Shown here in pieces: positions 24,964 through 34,152 of a stretch of 53,847 nucleotides of DNA (positions are counted from its first letter, which is position 1; every line of letters starts with the position of its first letter). The translations under genes and the position numbers were made by a program. The stretch covers positions 1 through 53,847 of the forward strand of contig JAGVHI010000022.1 in assembly GCA_020056635.1 (NCBI GenBank), written 5' to 3'. Below the pieces are notes generated by a model. It ran no database searches. It was not told the DNA's origin and was given only the letters and a program-made list of their open reading frames with translations. Source of the stretch: an archaeon. GTDB taxonomy: Archaea > Micrarchaeota > Micrarchaeia > Anstonellales > Anstonellaceae.

Positions 24964-26013
24964 ATGATGCCAACCGACATTGACCTGATGATGCAGGTCA
25001 TCACAGGGGACTACAAGAACATACTGTTCCTAGTGGTGATGGCAGGCTTCTTCATCAACACCCTGCTTTACATGTTCGCAAAGGCGTTTTCCTTCCAGTC
25101 CATGAAGCAGTGGTGCAAGAGCGAGTACATGCAGCTTCTAGTCACGCTGCTCCTGCTTGCGCTCCTGGTCGGATTTGTCGAGACTGTTTGGAACAGCGCA
25201 GGTAGGATAACCGCGATGACGCTTGAGAATGCCGCAGGGGTCAATGTGGCCCCGAATGCGCAGCTCTCGCCGTTTGAAATGACCAAGGCCTACCTTGGCA
25301 ACCTCGCCGAGTGCGAAAAGCATTATTACGCATACCTGTACCGCATCAACTTCTGGGTCGAGAAGGCGGCGAATTTCGGGCAGGATGTGACAGGCGCAGA
25401 GCCGCTTGGGATGTGGTATCTCTCAGGCTGGGTTGGGCTGATGCACTACATAAACGGGATGCTGGTGTACGGGCTCATGCTCCAGTACGTGCAGTATTTC
25501 GCGCTTGATTACATATACATCACGATGCTGCAGCTCTGGCTGCCCCTCGGGCTCGTGCTTCGCGCATTCCCATATACCCGTGGCATTGGGGGGTTCATGA
25601 TAGCATTTTCCCTCGGGTTCTTCTTCGTTTTCCCGCTCTCGTACATGATAATCATTTCACTCCCTGGCACGAACTTCTCGTGCGGCGGGGATTTCGTGGC
25701 GCAGGTGAAAGCGGAGAATGACAAGTTTGCGCAAAAGCCCATCTGCCCTGATTACACCATAGGGGACTCGGAAGCCGCGCGGGCCGAGGTGAAAAGGAAT
25801 GTTGAGCGCTCAACTTTCGGGCGCGATTCCAAGTTTTTCGGCTGGCTGCATTTTGTGGACAGGATACGCGACCGCGCGGTGTACATACTGCTCCAGTCAT
25901 TTTTCTACCCGATTATCGCGCTCACAGTGACATTCACGTTCATACGCCAGGCTGGCTCGCTCTTCGGCGCTGATTTGGCGGAAATCGGGAGAGGCTTAAT
26001 CAAGCTTATTTAG
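24964..26013 (+). CDS. Polytopic membrane protein, VirB6/TrbL/CedA-like, array member 6
   Basis: The 349-residue protein starts at ATG 24964 (or 24967) behind an AGGTG site. The first span contains LLYMFAKAFSFQSMKQWCK and the KSEYMQLLVT segment. A long amphipathic loop with ENAAGVNVAPNAQLSPFEM follows. The core signature WLPLGLVLRAFPYTRGIGG lies near 192-210, with a span ending FFVFPLSYM. A loop with FSCGG and KPICPDY provides two cysteines. The C-terminal region has FTFIRQAGSLFGADLAEIG and ends IKLI, in line with the other members. It closes the array; the next gene, DUF1405, starts 17 nt later and may be co-transcribed. Confidence 0.75.
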   Translation: MMPTDIDLMMQVITGDYKNILFLVVMAGFFINTLLYMFAKAFSFQSMKQWCKSEYMQLLVTLLLLALLVGFVETVWNSAGRITAMTLENAAGVNVAPNAQLSPFEMTKAYLGNLAECEKHYYAYLYRINFWVEKAANFGQDVTGAEPLGMWYLSGWVGLMHYINGMLVYGLMLQYVQYFALDYIYITMLQLWLPLGLVLRAFPYTRGIGGFMIAFSLGFFFVFPLSYMIIISLPGTNFSCGGDFVAQVKAENDKFAQKPICPDYTIGDSEAARAEVKRNVERSTFGRDSKFFGWLHFVDRIRDRAVYILLQSFFYPIIALTVTFTFIRQAGSLFGADLAEIGRGLIKLI

Positions 26014-26030
26014 GGCAATGGAAGGCTGCC

Positions 26031-26618
26031 ATGAAACTAAACAACCTCGCAAAATCAATCCTCGCGATAAACCTAATAGGAATGCTGTATGGGTTCTATT
26101 ATTACATTCCAAAATTGCAGCAGACTGGCCCCGCGCTTTGGCCCCTTGTGCCAGATTCGCCAGTTTCAATCCTGTTTTTCATTTTAGTTTTTATTGGGGT
26201 TTGGAGAGGGGAATTCGCTTCTTTTTTCGCAAGCGCATGGCTCATAAAATACGGGCTCTGGACAGTGTTTGTGATGCTTTTCCATTCCAAATACTACATG
26301 TCGCCGGAATATTTTGCGGGAAGCTGGCTCCTCTACATAATTCCGCATATTTTCATGGCGGTAGAGGCGGTGCTGATAATGAAACCTAAGATTCAACCGC
26401 TGCATGCAATAGCGGTGCTAGCGATTTTTCTGGTGAATGATTTTTCGGATTATATAATCGGGACCAGGCCGCTCATTCCTGAGGAGAATTTGAATATAGT
26501 GGCGGCATCTGCGGTTTTCCTATCGCTGTTTGCATTCGGGTTCCTTTTCTTTTTCTCAAAAGCTGCGCTTGAAAGCAGATTGGCGGATGATGTGAGAAAA
26601 TCAGCGGGAGTCAGATAG
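26031..26618 (+). CDS. DUF1405 family membrane protein
   Basis: The 195-residue protein has about six hydrophobic segments. The hallmarks of DUF1405 are visible: an early GFYYYIPKL segment, then PLVPDSPVSILFFIL, IKYGLWTV and PHIFMAVEA. The family occurs in Bacillus and in haloarchaea and other archaea, and its function is unknown. It follows the six-gene array by 17 nt. It may be carried along on the same transcript, but the sequence family is unrelated to the array. The next gene has its own TATA-like element (GATAAATAG near 26630). Confidence 0.8.
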   Translation: MKLNNLAKSILAINLIGMLYGFYYYIPKLQQTGPALWPLVPDSPVSILFFILVFIGVWRGEFASFFASAWLIKYGLWTVFVMLFHSKYYMSPEYFAGSWLLYIIPHIFMAVEAVLIMKPKIQPLHAIAVLAIFLVNDFSDYIIGTRPLIPEENLNIVAASAVFLSLFAFGFLFFFSKAALESRLADDVRKSAGVR

Positions 26619-26672
26619 AGGAAAGCGATAAATAGAGGCTGGTGGCAAATATCTGCCAGAGGGGTGCATGTG

Positions 26673-27839
26673 ATGGGGAAAATGCTTGTTTCTTCTCTTG
26701 CGATTGCTCTTTTTGCGCTTTGCATTTTCGCGCTCCCAGATTATGTGCCAGGGGTTTCCTATTCGCCAAACCAGCAGGCTGACACCCCCTTTGAGATGAA
26801 CTTCACCACCACGAATGTAGGGAACCACAGCGCGAACAATTCCTCCATGACACTTGTGCAGTACGGGATTGGGCTTGGCCCTATAACCGTCATGGCGCTT
26901 GTGCCAGGGCAGGTGCACCGTGCAACGCTTGGGTTCACGTGCCATGAGCCCCTTGTGCAGTTCAATGTGACTGCAGACATGTACCGTGCAGTTGAGGAGT
27001 CCAGCGAGCTCAACAATTTCATCGGGCAGTACTTCATCAACTGCTCGGCTGCAAACATGATTGCGGAAATACGGCTCAATGGGAGCTTCACAAATGCTTC
27101 CGGCACCTATTACATCGCAAGCATTATCACAAGGAACATTGGGGGCGTTCCCGCCGGCTCTTCGCAAACAAGGGCATTGCACCAGCCCTCAGGGATAAAC
27201 GAGCTTGCGTGGGTCGGGCCGCTTGCGCCAGGCGAATCGGCTGAATCCGGACCTTGGTTCCCGAGGTGCAGCAATACTGTGCCGTTCATGGCGGTTGCGG
27301 ATGCGAGCCCCGTCATATTTGAGTTCAATGAGACTGACAACAGCGCAAGCGCGCCGCTTGCGTGCCCGCTTCCAGACCTTACAATCACAGCACTGAGCGC
27401 GCCATCGCTTATGAACATCGGGCCGTTTTACACAGGAAGCGTGGCAACTCGAAACAATGGGTCTGCAGCTTCCCCCGCAACCAATACGAGGATAACGCTT
27501 GGCGGGAACCTGGTTGCGAATCTTGCAATCCCTGCGCTGCAGGTGAATGAAACTCGCCCAAGCAATTTCAGCATACGCTGCTGGCATGAGGGCAGGTTCC
27601 CGGTCGTGGCAACCGCAGATTCGGCAGATGTGGTCGTTGAGGAAAGCGAAAACAACAACGTGAGGGAGATTTCTGTTCGGTGCCAGAGTGGGGTGGTGAG
27701 GGCGAATAATTCCCAAATGCCGCTTGACAAGGTGGAGAAGCCGAAAACCACTCGCTCAGAGGGGATTTTCAATTCGCTCGGGCTTGGGGAGATAGACAGG
27801 GCGGTTGAGGGTTTCTTCAGATGGATGTTTGGCGGGTAG
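26673..27839 (+). CDS. Secreted CARDB-domain surface protein (three domains)
   Basis: The 388-residue product has a signal peptide (cleavage probably after IFA, before LPDYVPG) and about three CARDB-type beta-sandwich domains. Each ends with an acidic-asparagine block such as ESSELNNF, EFNETDNS or EESENNNV and a paired-cysteine pattern. It has many N-glycosylation sequons. CARDB domains occur in archaeal cell-surface adhesins. The C-terminus carries KTTRSEGIFNSLGLGEID followed by an amphipathic RAVEGFFRWMFGG tail, almost repeated in the 821-residue protein at 31621. The start at ATG 26673 is favoured by GAGGGGTG upstream; GTG 26664 is possible. Confidence 0.85.
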   Translation: MGKMLVSSLAIALFALCIFALPDYVPGVSYSPNQQADTPFEMNFTTTNVGNHSANNSSMTLVQYGIGLGPITVMALVPGQVHRATLGFTCHEPLVQFNVTADMYRAVEESSELNNFIGQYFINCSAANMIAEIRLNGSFTNASGTYYIASIITRNIGGVPAGSSQTRALHQPSGINELAWVGPLAPGESAESGPWFPRCSNTVPFMAVADASPVIFEFNETDNSASAPLACPLPDLTITALSAPSLMNIGPFYTGSVATRNNGSAASPATNTRITLGGNLVANLAIPALQVNETRPSNFSIRCWHEGRFPVVATADSADVVVEESENNNVREISVRCQSGVVRANNSQMPLDKVEKPKTTRSEGIFNSLGLGEIDRAVEGFFRWMFGG

Positions 27840-27859
27840 GGGGAATAAGGGGCGGGCTG

Positions 27860-29140
27860 ATGAAAAAAATCCTATTTCTGCTCTTTGCCTTTGCAGCATG
27901 CGCGTTTGCCATCCCTGATATTTCGCTAAGTTTAAATGTTGGCGAAAACCCATACACAAACTCTTCTGGAACCTACTATGATGTTTCGATACACACGAGA
28001 AACATTGGGCAGGATGCCTCCCCCGCATCAAGAACTTACGCAAGCGGGCCCACACAGCCCCCGTTTGGCTGGAGGATTGAAGTGCCAGAACTCACCCAAT
28101 TTGGAGAACACACAGTCACGCTTGGGGTGCAATGTCTTGAGGGCGGGCAGGAGAATGTGCTTGCAGTTTGGGCGGACCATCTCAACCATATAGCCGAATC
28201 TGACGAGGGCAACAATCATGCCGCCATAGCCATACCGGCATGCCCTAATCCAGGCGGGGATGACATCGGGCATCCCACTGGGGCGGATTTGGTACCAGTC
28301 GCATCAGCCCCGTATAATTATACTGTCAGGAATTCAATGTATTACCTGCTTAGTGCAAACATAACGAACGAGGGGTTTGAGCGTGCGCCTGCCTCTGCTG
28401 TGCGCATCATAGGCCCTGCAGGAACCATAAAAATCCAGGTTGCCAGCCTGCAGCCTGGCGAATCACAGCGCATATCAAACCCCGTTGAGTGCCAGGAGTC
28501 GGCATCGCAGGTGAGATTTGTCGCAGACGCAGATGATGATGTGTTGGAGAGCGACGAGGGCAACAATGAGGTTTCTGTTTTGGTGCCATCCTGCAGCCCC
28601 CAGCCTGCCGCGGACATTTCCGTTTCTGTCGATGTTCCTGAAAACCTTGCCGTAATGGAATCAGAAAGAGTTAGCGTAACCATCCAAAACAACGGGACTG
28701 GAAGAGGGAATGCATTGCATGTGGAGGTTGGGATGCTGCAGTATGGGGATCAGTTTGGCGTGTATAATTACGATGTGCCGGCGCTCGTGCCCGGGCAGGA
28801 GAATAGGAGGACTTTCAGCATAAAATGCCCTAATGACGGCGGCATCAGTTTCGTGGCAACGGTTGAGGGAGGTGAAAGCTTCTCTCGCACAGCGACCGCA
28901 GATTCCGAATGCATTCTCCCTGAGCCTGAAATCCAGCCTTTACCGCAAAATGAGTCCGGCTCGGGCGAGCCTGCGAACGAAACGCCCCAGGAAAATGAAT
29001 CGCAATATGCCAAGGTGCTGCTGGTTGCCGATGGAAATGCCTCCCATAAATCCTCCGCACAGTCCGCGAATGAAGCCCCGGGGCTTTGCATTCTTGGCGC
29101 GCCGTTAAGGATATTGGCGATGCTTTTCGGAAATGGATAG
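27860..29140 (+). CDS. Secreted CARDB-domain surface protein
   Basis: The product of about 426 residues starts at ATG 27860, giving a clean signal peptide (KKILFLLFAFAACAFA). It has about three CARDB-like domains. The first two end with ESDEGNN motifs; the third lacks it. A Glu/Gln/Pro-rich linker (about 340-390) with PEIQPLPQNESGSGEPANE and further sequons follows. The C-terminus ends in a short hydrophobic helix, CILGAPLRILAMLFGNG, rather than the RSExIxNSxGLG motif of its two relatives. It is closely spaced with the preceding CARDB gene (20 nt) and is probably in its operon. Confidence 0.85.
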   Translation: MKKILFLLFAFAACAFAIPDISLSLNVGENPYTNSSGTYYDVSIHTRNIGQDASPASRTYASGPTQPPFGWRIEVPELTQFGEHTVTLGVQCLEGGQENVLAVWADHLNHIAESDEGNNHAAIAIPACPNPGGDDIGHPTGADLVPVASAPYNYTVRNSMYYLLSANITNEGFERAPASAVRIIGPAGTIKIQVASLQPGESQRISNPVECQESASQVRFVADADDDVLESDEGNNEVSVLVPSCSPQPAADISVSVDVPENLAVMESERVSVTIQNNGTGRGNALHVEVGMLQYGDQFGVYNYDVPALVPGQENRRTFSIKCPNDGGISFVATVEGGESFSRTATADSECILPEPEIQPLPQNESGSGEPANETPQENESQYAKVLLVADGNASHKSSAQSANEAPGLCILGAPLRILAMLFGNG

Positions 29141-29143
29141 CTG

Positions 29144-29155
29144 CTTTTTATTTTC
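29144..29155 (+). promoter_or_regulatory. TATA-like element for DNA polymerase B
   Basis: CTTTTTATTTTC is centred about 25 nt before the ATG at 29174, with no Shine-Dalgarno sequence in between. This fits a leaderless mRNA. Confidence 0.5.
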
Positions 29156-29173
29156 TTCATGCAAACTTAGCTT

Positions 29174-31558
29174 ATGGTAGTTCATACTGCGCTCCTCATT
29201 GATGTTGATTATTCCGTGCGGGAAGGGAAGACCAAAGTCCGGCTTTTGATGAAGGGAAAGAAGAAGATGTTTAGGCTGTATGATGATTACGAGCCATATT
29301 TCTATTTAGATGCGCCAAAAAGCGAGAAGGAAACAATTGAAAAAACAAGCACAAACTTCCGTGGCTCGGTTGCAAAAGTGGTTCGTGTTGAGGAGCATGA
29401 GATACAGTTTGGAGCGCACAAGAAAAAACTGCTCAAAATTTATGCCGAGCACCCGTTCCACGTTCCTGCGCTGCGGGATGCTCTCAAGGACTATGAGGCG
29501 TATGAGCACCGGATTCCGTTTGGAAAGCGGTATATGATTGACAAGGGGCTTGCGCCCTTCACGCTTGTGACCTATGAGCGCGAGAGGCAGCAGATTAGGA
29601 AAATACTCAAAGTGCGCGAGAGCGGGCCCGTGAAATTGAGAATGCTTGCTTTTGACATTGAAACTTACAACCCGCACGGGGCACCGCGGCCTGAGCTTGA
29701 CCCTGCGATAATGGTCTCATACGCGGACGAAAAAAGCGGGGTGTTCACCTGGAAAGAGACTGGGAAGAAGTTTGCGCACAAGGTGAATGATGAAAAGGAA
29801 ATGCTCTCCGCTTTTTGCGAGCTTGTGAAGAACAATGATGCAGAGATGATTCTTGGGTACAATTCCGCATCTTTTGACCTGCCTTATTTGAAGAAACGGG
29901 CCGATGTGCTCGGGGTTAAGCTTCCGCTTGGCAGGGATGGGAGCGATTTTAGGAAAATGCAGCGGGGCATACGGGATGTGGTGAAAGTTACAGGCAGGCT
30001 GCATATTGACCTGTACCCGGTTGTTCGGTTCCTTGGGGCGATTGGCGCGCTCAAAGTATCGAAATTCACACTTGAGAACGCGTATGAGGAGATTACAGGG
30101 AAGAAAAAGCACATGGTGAAGCGGCTTGAGATTTGGCAGATGTGGGATTCGGATGAGGAGAGAAAGGAGCTTGCAGAGTACTCGCTGCATGATGCAGAGG
30201 TTACGCTTGAGATAGGGAAAATAGTGCTGCCGCTTGAGATTGAGATGAGCAGGCTTACCAAAACCCCGCTTTTTGATGTGTGCAACTCGTCCACCGGGCA
30301 ATTGGTTGAATCGCTCCTCATGTACCGCTCGTTCGAGCACGGGATGCTCATCCCGAACAGGCCGGATGAGGGAGAAGTCAAGAGAAGGGAGGCAAATCCG
30401 ATTCAGGGGGCGTTCGTGAAGCTGCCTTCGCCAGGGATTTACGATAACATGGTGGTGTTCGACTTCCGCGGGCTGTATCCCTCGATAATTATGGCGCACA
30501 ATATCGACCCGTATACATTGGACTGCGATTGCTGCAAACCAGACGGGCATAAATCCCCTACAGGCGCGCGCTTCTGCAAGAAAAAGAAAGGGCTTGTGCC
30601 CACCGTGCTTGGGGATTTGATTGGAAAAAGGGCCGAGCTTAAGGATAAGCTCAAAGGGCTCTCACGGGATTCTGAAGAGTATAACGTCCTTTTTGCCCGG
30701 CAGCAGGCATTGAAAATATTGAACAATTCGTTTTATGGGTACCTTGCGTATGCACGCTCTAGATGGTATTCAAGGGAGGCAGGCGAATCAGTTACCGCTT
30801 GGGGGAGGCAATACATACAGGATACGATTGCAAAAGCTCAAGAAACCGGGTTTGAAGTGCTTTACGGGGACACCGATTCGATTTTCCTTCTTATGGGAGA
30901 GAAGAAAAAGGAAGATGCGATCTCTTTCATGAAAAAAATCAATTCCGAGCTTCCCGAAACGATGGAGCTGGAATTGGAGGGGTTCTACCCGCGCGGCGTG
31001 TTTGTGACTAAGAAAGGGAATGAAAAAGGGGCGAAGAAAAAGTATGCGCTCATTGGGGAGGATGGGAGGATTAAGATTAGGGGGTTTGAGCTTGTGCGCA
31101 GGGACTGGAGCGATGCTGCGAAAAAAACGCAGCGCGCGGTGCTTTCTGCAATCCTAAAGGACGGCTCCAAGGAGAAGGCGGTTTCGGTCGTGAAGGAGAT
31201 GGTTGGAAGGCTAAAGGACGGGAAAGTGCCGCTTGAGGAGCTTGTGATTTACACCACGATTAGAAAAGACCCCGCAAAGTACGAACTATTATCCCCGGAA
31301 ATTGCGGCTGCGCGAAAAGCGATTAAGAGAGGGATGAAATTGGGGAGTGGGAGCATGATTGGGTATGTGATTACGAAAACCGGCGCATCTATTTCAGATA
31401 AGGCAGAGGTCGTTGATTTTGCCAAGGATTATGATGCGAATTATTACATCGAGCACCAAATCCTGCCCTCCGTGATGAAAATTTTGAAAGAGCTTGGTGT
31501 TTCCGAGGACGATTTGAAATTCAAGGGGACGCAGAAGGGATTGGGCGGGTTCTTCTGA
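29174..31558 (+). CDS. polB: Family B DNA polymerase with 3'-5' exonuclease
   Basis: This is the replicative-type archaeal DNA polymerase, 794 residues and close to the usual 775-800. The exonuclease motifs are AFDIETYN (Exo I), LGYNSASFDLPY (Exo II) and YSLHDAEVTLE (Exo III). Polymerase motifs are DFRGLYPSIIMAHN (motif A, with Gly where most have Ser), KILNNSFYGY (motif B) and YGDTDS (motif C). A Cys cluster CDCCKP, followed by a second Cys about 13 residues later, lies between motifs A and B, as in many archaeal PolB. No intein is present at the common motif A/B/C positions. The C-terminus LGGFF is a plausible PCNA-interaction tail. It lies alone between CARDB genes. Confidence 0.96.
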   Translation: MVVHTALLIDVDYSVREGKTKVRLLMKGKKKMFRLYDDYEPYFYLDAPKSEKETIEKTSTNFRGSVAKVVRVEEHEIQFGAHKKKLLKIYAEHPFHVPALRDALKDYEAYEHRIPFGKRYMIDKGLAPFTLVTYERERQQIRKILKVRESGPVKLRMLAFDIETYNPHGAPRPELDPAIMVSYADEKSGVFTWKETGKKFAHKVNDEKEMLSAFCELVKNNDAEMILGYNSASFDLPYLKKRADVLGVKLPLGRDGSDFRKMQRGIRDVVKVTGRLHIDLYPVVRFLGAIGALKVSKFTLENAYEEITGKKKHMVKRLEIWQMWDSDEERKELAEYSLHDAEVTLEIGKIVLPLEIEMSRLTKTPLFDVCNSSTGQLVESLLMYRSFEHGMLIPNRPDEGEVKRREANPIQGAFVKLPSPGIYDNMVVFDFRGLYPSIIMAHNIDPYTLDCDCCKPDGHKSPTGARFCKKKKGLVPTVLGDLIGKRAELKDKLKGLSRDSEEYNVLFARQQALKILNNSFYGYLAYARSRWYSREAGESVTAWGRQYIQDTIAKAQETGFEVLYGDTDSIFLLMGEKKKEDAISFMKKINSELPETMELELEGFYPRGVFVTKKGNEKGAKKKYALIGEDGRIKIRGFELVRRDWSDAAKKTQRAVLSAILKDGSKEKAVSVVKEMVGRLKDGKVPLEELVIYTTIRKDPAKYELLSPEIAAARKAIKRGMKLGSGSMIGYVITKTGASISDKAEVVDFAKDYDANYYIEHQILPSVMKILKELGVSEDDLKFKGTQKGLGGFF

Positions 31559-31620
31559 AAATCTTTATATAATTGCCCCCCCCTTGTTATGCAAAATAAA
31601 ACCTTGCGGGGTGGGTATTG

Positions 31621-34083
31621 ATGAAAAATCTGCTTTTTAGTCTCTGCTTAGCATTATTTGTGGGAACGATGTTTGCGCTGCCGGATTACATGCCGTATAT
31701 TTACCCAAATTCAAATTCCACTTCCAGCACCACGTTTATCATTTACACAACAAACAGCGGCTCTGCCGCAACCAACTGGTCTGCAACCACGTACAACACC
31801 ACACTTGGGCAGATAGGCAGCTTTTCAGTGCCGCCATTGAACCAAGGCATATGGAATAGGAATGATGCCGTGGTCCCGTGCTCCCCGGGGCAGATTGTTA
31901 CCCTTTTTGCAAAGGTTGATGCAACTGGCAATGTCACCGAAAGCAATGAAGCCAATAATGTGAAAAATGCAACCGGCTATTGCATCGATCCAACATGGCC
32001 TAATTTGAAACCTGTCGTGAACCTATCATATTTCCAGAACCGCTATGTGGGGGTTCCATTCACAGCCCCGATTACGACATTGAATGATGGGCAAACTTCT
32101 GCAGGCGCTTCTCTGACCAGGGTCTATTTTTACACAGGGGGAATTTTTGAGAATTATAATTTAACAGTTCCGGCTCTTGCCCCTGGGCAGAGCAACACTA
32201 CGGTCCTGACTCTGACATGCCATGGCACAAGCAGCGGATACGTAGCCATTGGCGTAGACAACACAACCGTCATTTATGAAACAAATGAATCCGACAATAC
32301 ATGGTCCTTGTATCCGTTCAACTGCGTCAACCCGCCTCAGCTGCCTGACCTTGTGGCAAGCGCGCCTGCGGCAGACCTTGCCGGGAACAAGACTGTTGGC
32401 GTCCAGTTCAGTGTCAGAATAAATACAACCAATATCGGAAATGTGACCGCCGGGGTGTCAACTACAAGAGTCATTTTCTCAGGAAGCAGCCAATACATCG
32501 CAGTTCCTGCACTCAATGCGGGTTTTAACAACATGCAGACAGTGAATGTTACGTGCACCACGCCGGGGCAAAACACATTCCAACTTTCGGCTGATTTCTT
32601 CAACAACGTCTCGGAATCGAGTGAAGACAATAACAATTGGGTATATGTAAATGTCAACTGTGTTGCCCCGCAGCTTCCGAACCTCGTGCCCCAGGTAAAT
32701 CCTGCACAGCTTGCTGGGCAGAAGATAGTAGGGGTCCCATTCACCGTGAATGTCACAACACTGAACAACGGGGCCGGGGCAGCAGGGGCATCTATAACAA
32801 ATGTCCGGCTGTCTAACTGGAACAGTATCAACCTGGGAGTTCCCCCGCTTTCAGCAGGGGCAAGCAACACGTCGGTAGTGAGCCTGACATGCCAGGCAGC
32901 TGGTACGGCCTGGTTCATAGCGTCTGTTGACAATACAACGCTGGTCACTGAATCCAATGAAGCAGACAATACGATTTGGTATACAGTCAATTGCACAGCC
33001 GCGCAGCAGCCAGACCTGATTGTAACCACAAACATCAGCAGCACGCCTCTTCCGGGAGGCCATTGGATTGCAGTAACGCTGCGGAACATTGGCTCAGCTT
33101 CGGCGGGCGCGTCCATTGTCAGGACATGGTACGGAGGCTCTGCTCATGACATGGCCTTCCTTGCGCTGGGCGCCGGCAGCCAGATAACAATGAACAGGCC
33201 AGTATCTTGCAATCCGGTGAATACAGCATTCAATGCAACTGCAGATTTCTTCAGCAATGTATCAGAATCAAATGAGAACAATAACAACGCGGCTCCATTG
33301 ACCGTGCCGGCCTGCTGCAGGGTGAATGGGATGGATTGCCCAGCCAACAACTACTGCTGCTCGAACATCTGCATTGGCGGAACGTGCCAGTCGTGCCTGC
33401 CGCTAGGGTCTGCATGCCTGAACAACAGCCAGTGTTGTTCCGAATACTGCAACGGGCTCACGAACATCTGTGAGGAGGAACCCGAACTCCAGCCAGACCT
33501 TGTTATTTCCGCGCTGATTGTGCCACGAAGTATGGCGCAGGGGAGAACATATGGCGCAACTGTCACCACAAGGAATACTGGACAGGGAACGTCTGTTCCA
33601 AGCACCACAAGAGTTACCTATGGCGGGAGAGTGGTTGCAGCCGTCCCGGTTCCTGCACTGGATCCGAACGACCAGCTCCAAGCTGAATTCAGCATGAGCT
33701 GCACTGGCCTTGAAAACAGCGATGGAGTAAGCGCAACTGCCGATTACGGCAATGTGAGCGCTGAGTCCAATGAGAACAACAATGGCGCGACCGGAAGGAG
33801 CTTGTGCATAAGGAGGGCGAATGCGACCATAGACCGGATAGAGCCGGTTCCCGGGCCTGGAGGGATTGGTGAGGTAGGCGCCGAGGATATTGGGAATGCC
33901 GAACCAAAGGAAATAGGAAAGGAAGTGAAAGAAGCCGGTGCTGAGAAGGAAGAAGCTGCAAAAGAGGAGAAAAGCGTGGAGGAGGCGAAAACCTCCCGCT
34001 CCGAGAGCATCCTCAATTCAGCCGGGCTTGGGTTCGTGGATGACTTCTTCGCATGGCTCGGCTCGCTTCTAGGGGGAAAATAG
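31621..34083 (+). CDS. Secreted CARDB-domain surface protein with cysteine-rich module
   Basis: The 820-residue product from ATG 31621 has a signal peptide followed by LPDYMPY, matching the start of the mature protein at 26673. Five CARDB domains follow, each ending in a variant of ESNExNN (ESNEANNV, ETNESDNT, ESSEDNNN, ESNEADNT, ESNENNNN). Then comes a module with 13 cysteines in about 55 residues (CCRVNGMDC through CEEEPE), reminiscent of small disulfide-rich animal-type domains. A sixth CARDB domain, a Glu/Lys-rich linker and the C-terminal TSRSESILNSAGLG segment follow. The protein is rich in Asn-x-Ser/Thr sequons and certainly extracellular. A TATA element (CTTTATATAAT at about 31563-31573) gives a leader of about 25 nt containing a GGGGTGGG site. 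Confidence 0.88.
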   Translation: MKNLLFSLCLALFVGTMFALPDYMPYIYPNSNSTSSTTFIIYTTNSGSAATNWSATTYNTTLGQIGSFSVPPLNQGIWNRNDAVVPCSPGQIVTLFAKVDATGNVTESNEANNVKNATGYCIDPTWPNLKPVVNLSYFQNRYVGVPFTAPITTLNDGQTSAGASLTRVYFYTGGIFENYNLTVPALAPGQSNTTVLTLTCHGTSSGYVAIGVDNTTVIYETNESDNTWSLYPFNCVNPPQLPDLVASAPAADLAGNKTVGVQFSVRINTTNIGNVTAGVSTTRVIFSGSSQYIAVPALNAGFNNMQTVNVTCTTPGQNTFQLSADFFNNVSESSEDNNNWVYVNVNCVAPQLPNLVPQVNPAQLAGQKIVGVPFTVNVTTLNNGAGAAGASITNVRLSNWNSINLGVPPLSAGASNTSVVSLTCQAAGTAWFIASVDNTTLVTESNEADNTIWYTVNCTAAQQPDLIVTTNISSTPLPGGHWIAVTLRNIGSASAGASIVRTWYGGSAHDMAFLALGAGSQITMNRPVSCNPVNTAFNATADFFSNVSESNENNNNAAPLTVPACCRVNGMDCPANNYCCSNICIGGTCQSCLPLGSACLNNSQCCSEYCNGLTNICEEEPELQPDLVISALIVPRSMAQGRTYGATVTTRNTGQGTSVPSTTRVTYGGRVVAAVPVPALDPNDQLQAEFSMSCTGLENSDGVSATADYGNVSAESNENNNGATGRSLCIRRANATIDRIEPVPGPGGIGEVGAEDIGNAEPKEIGKEVKEAGAEKEEAAKEEKSVEEAKTSRSESILNSAGLGFVDDFFAWLGSLLGGK

Positions 34084-34152
34084 GCAATTGTTTTTCTTTT
34101 TCCCCTTCCGTTTTTTATTTTCCCTCTTTCCAATCCCTAGTGGTGCAGCCTG

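Noticed and set aside
18936-26013. A VirB4, HerA or VirD4 ATPase to complete the secretion machine
   Set aside because: I looked for Walker A motifs in this block and in the giant protein and found none; any ATPase must lie outside the window.
29717-30550. Minus-strand frame of 277 codons opposite DNA polymerase B
   Set aside because: It is antisense to well-conserved exonuclease and polymerase motifs and has no recognisable domain.
29174-31558. Intein in DNA polymerase B
   Set aside because: Motifs A, B and C are continuous and the length of 794 residues is normal.
32337-33116. Minus-strand frame of 259 codons opposite the CARDB protein
   Set aside because: It mirrors the repetitive CARDB-coding strand; repeats explain the long open frame.
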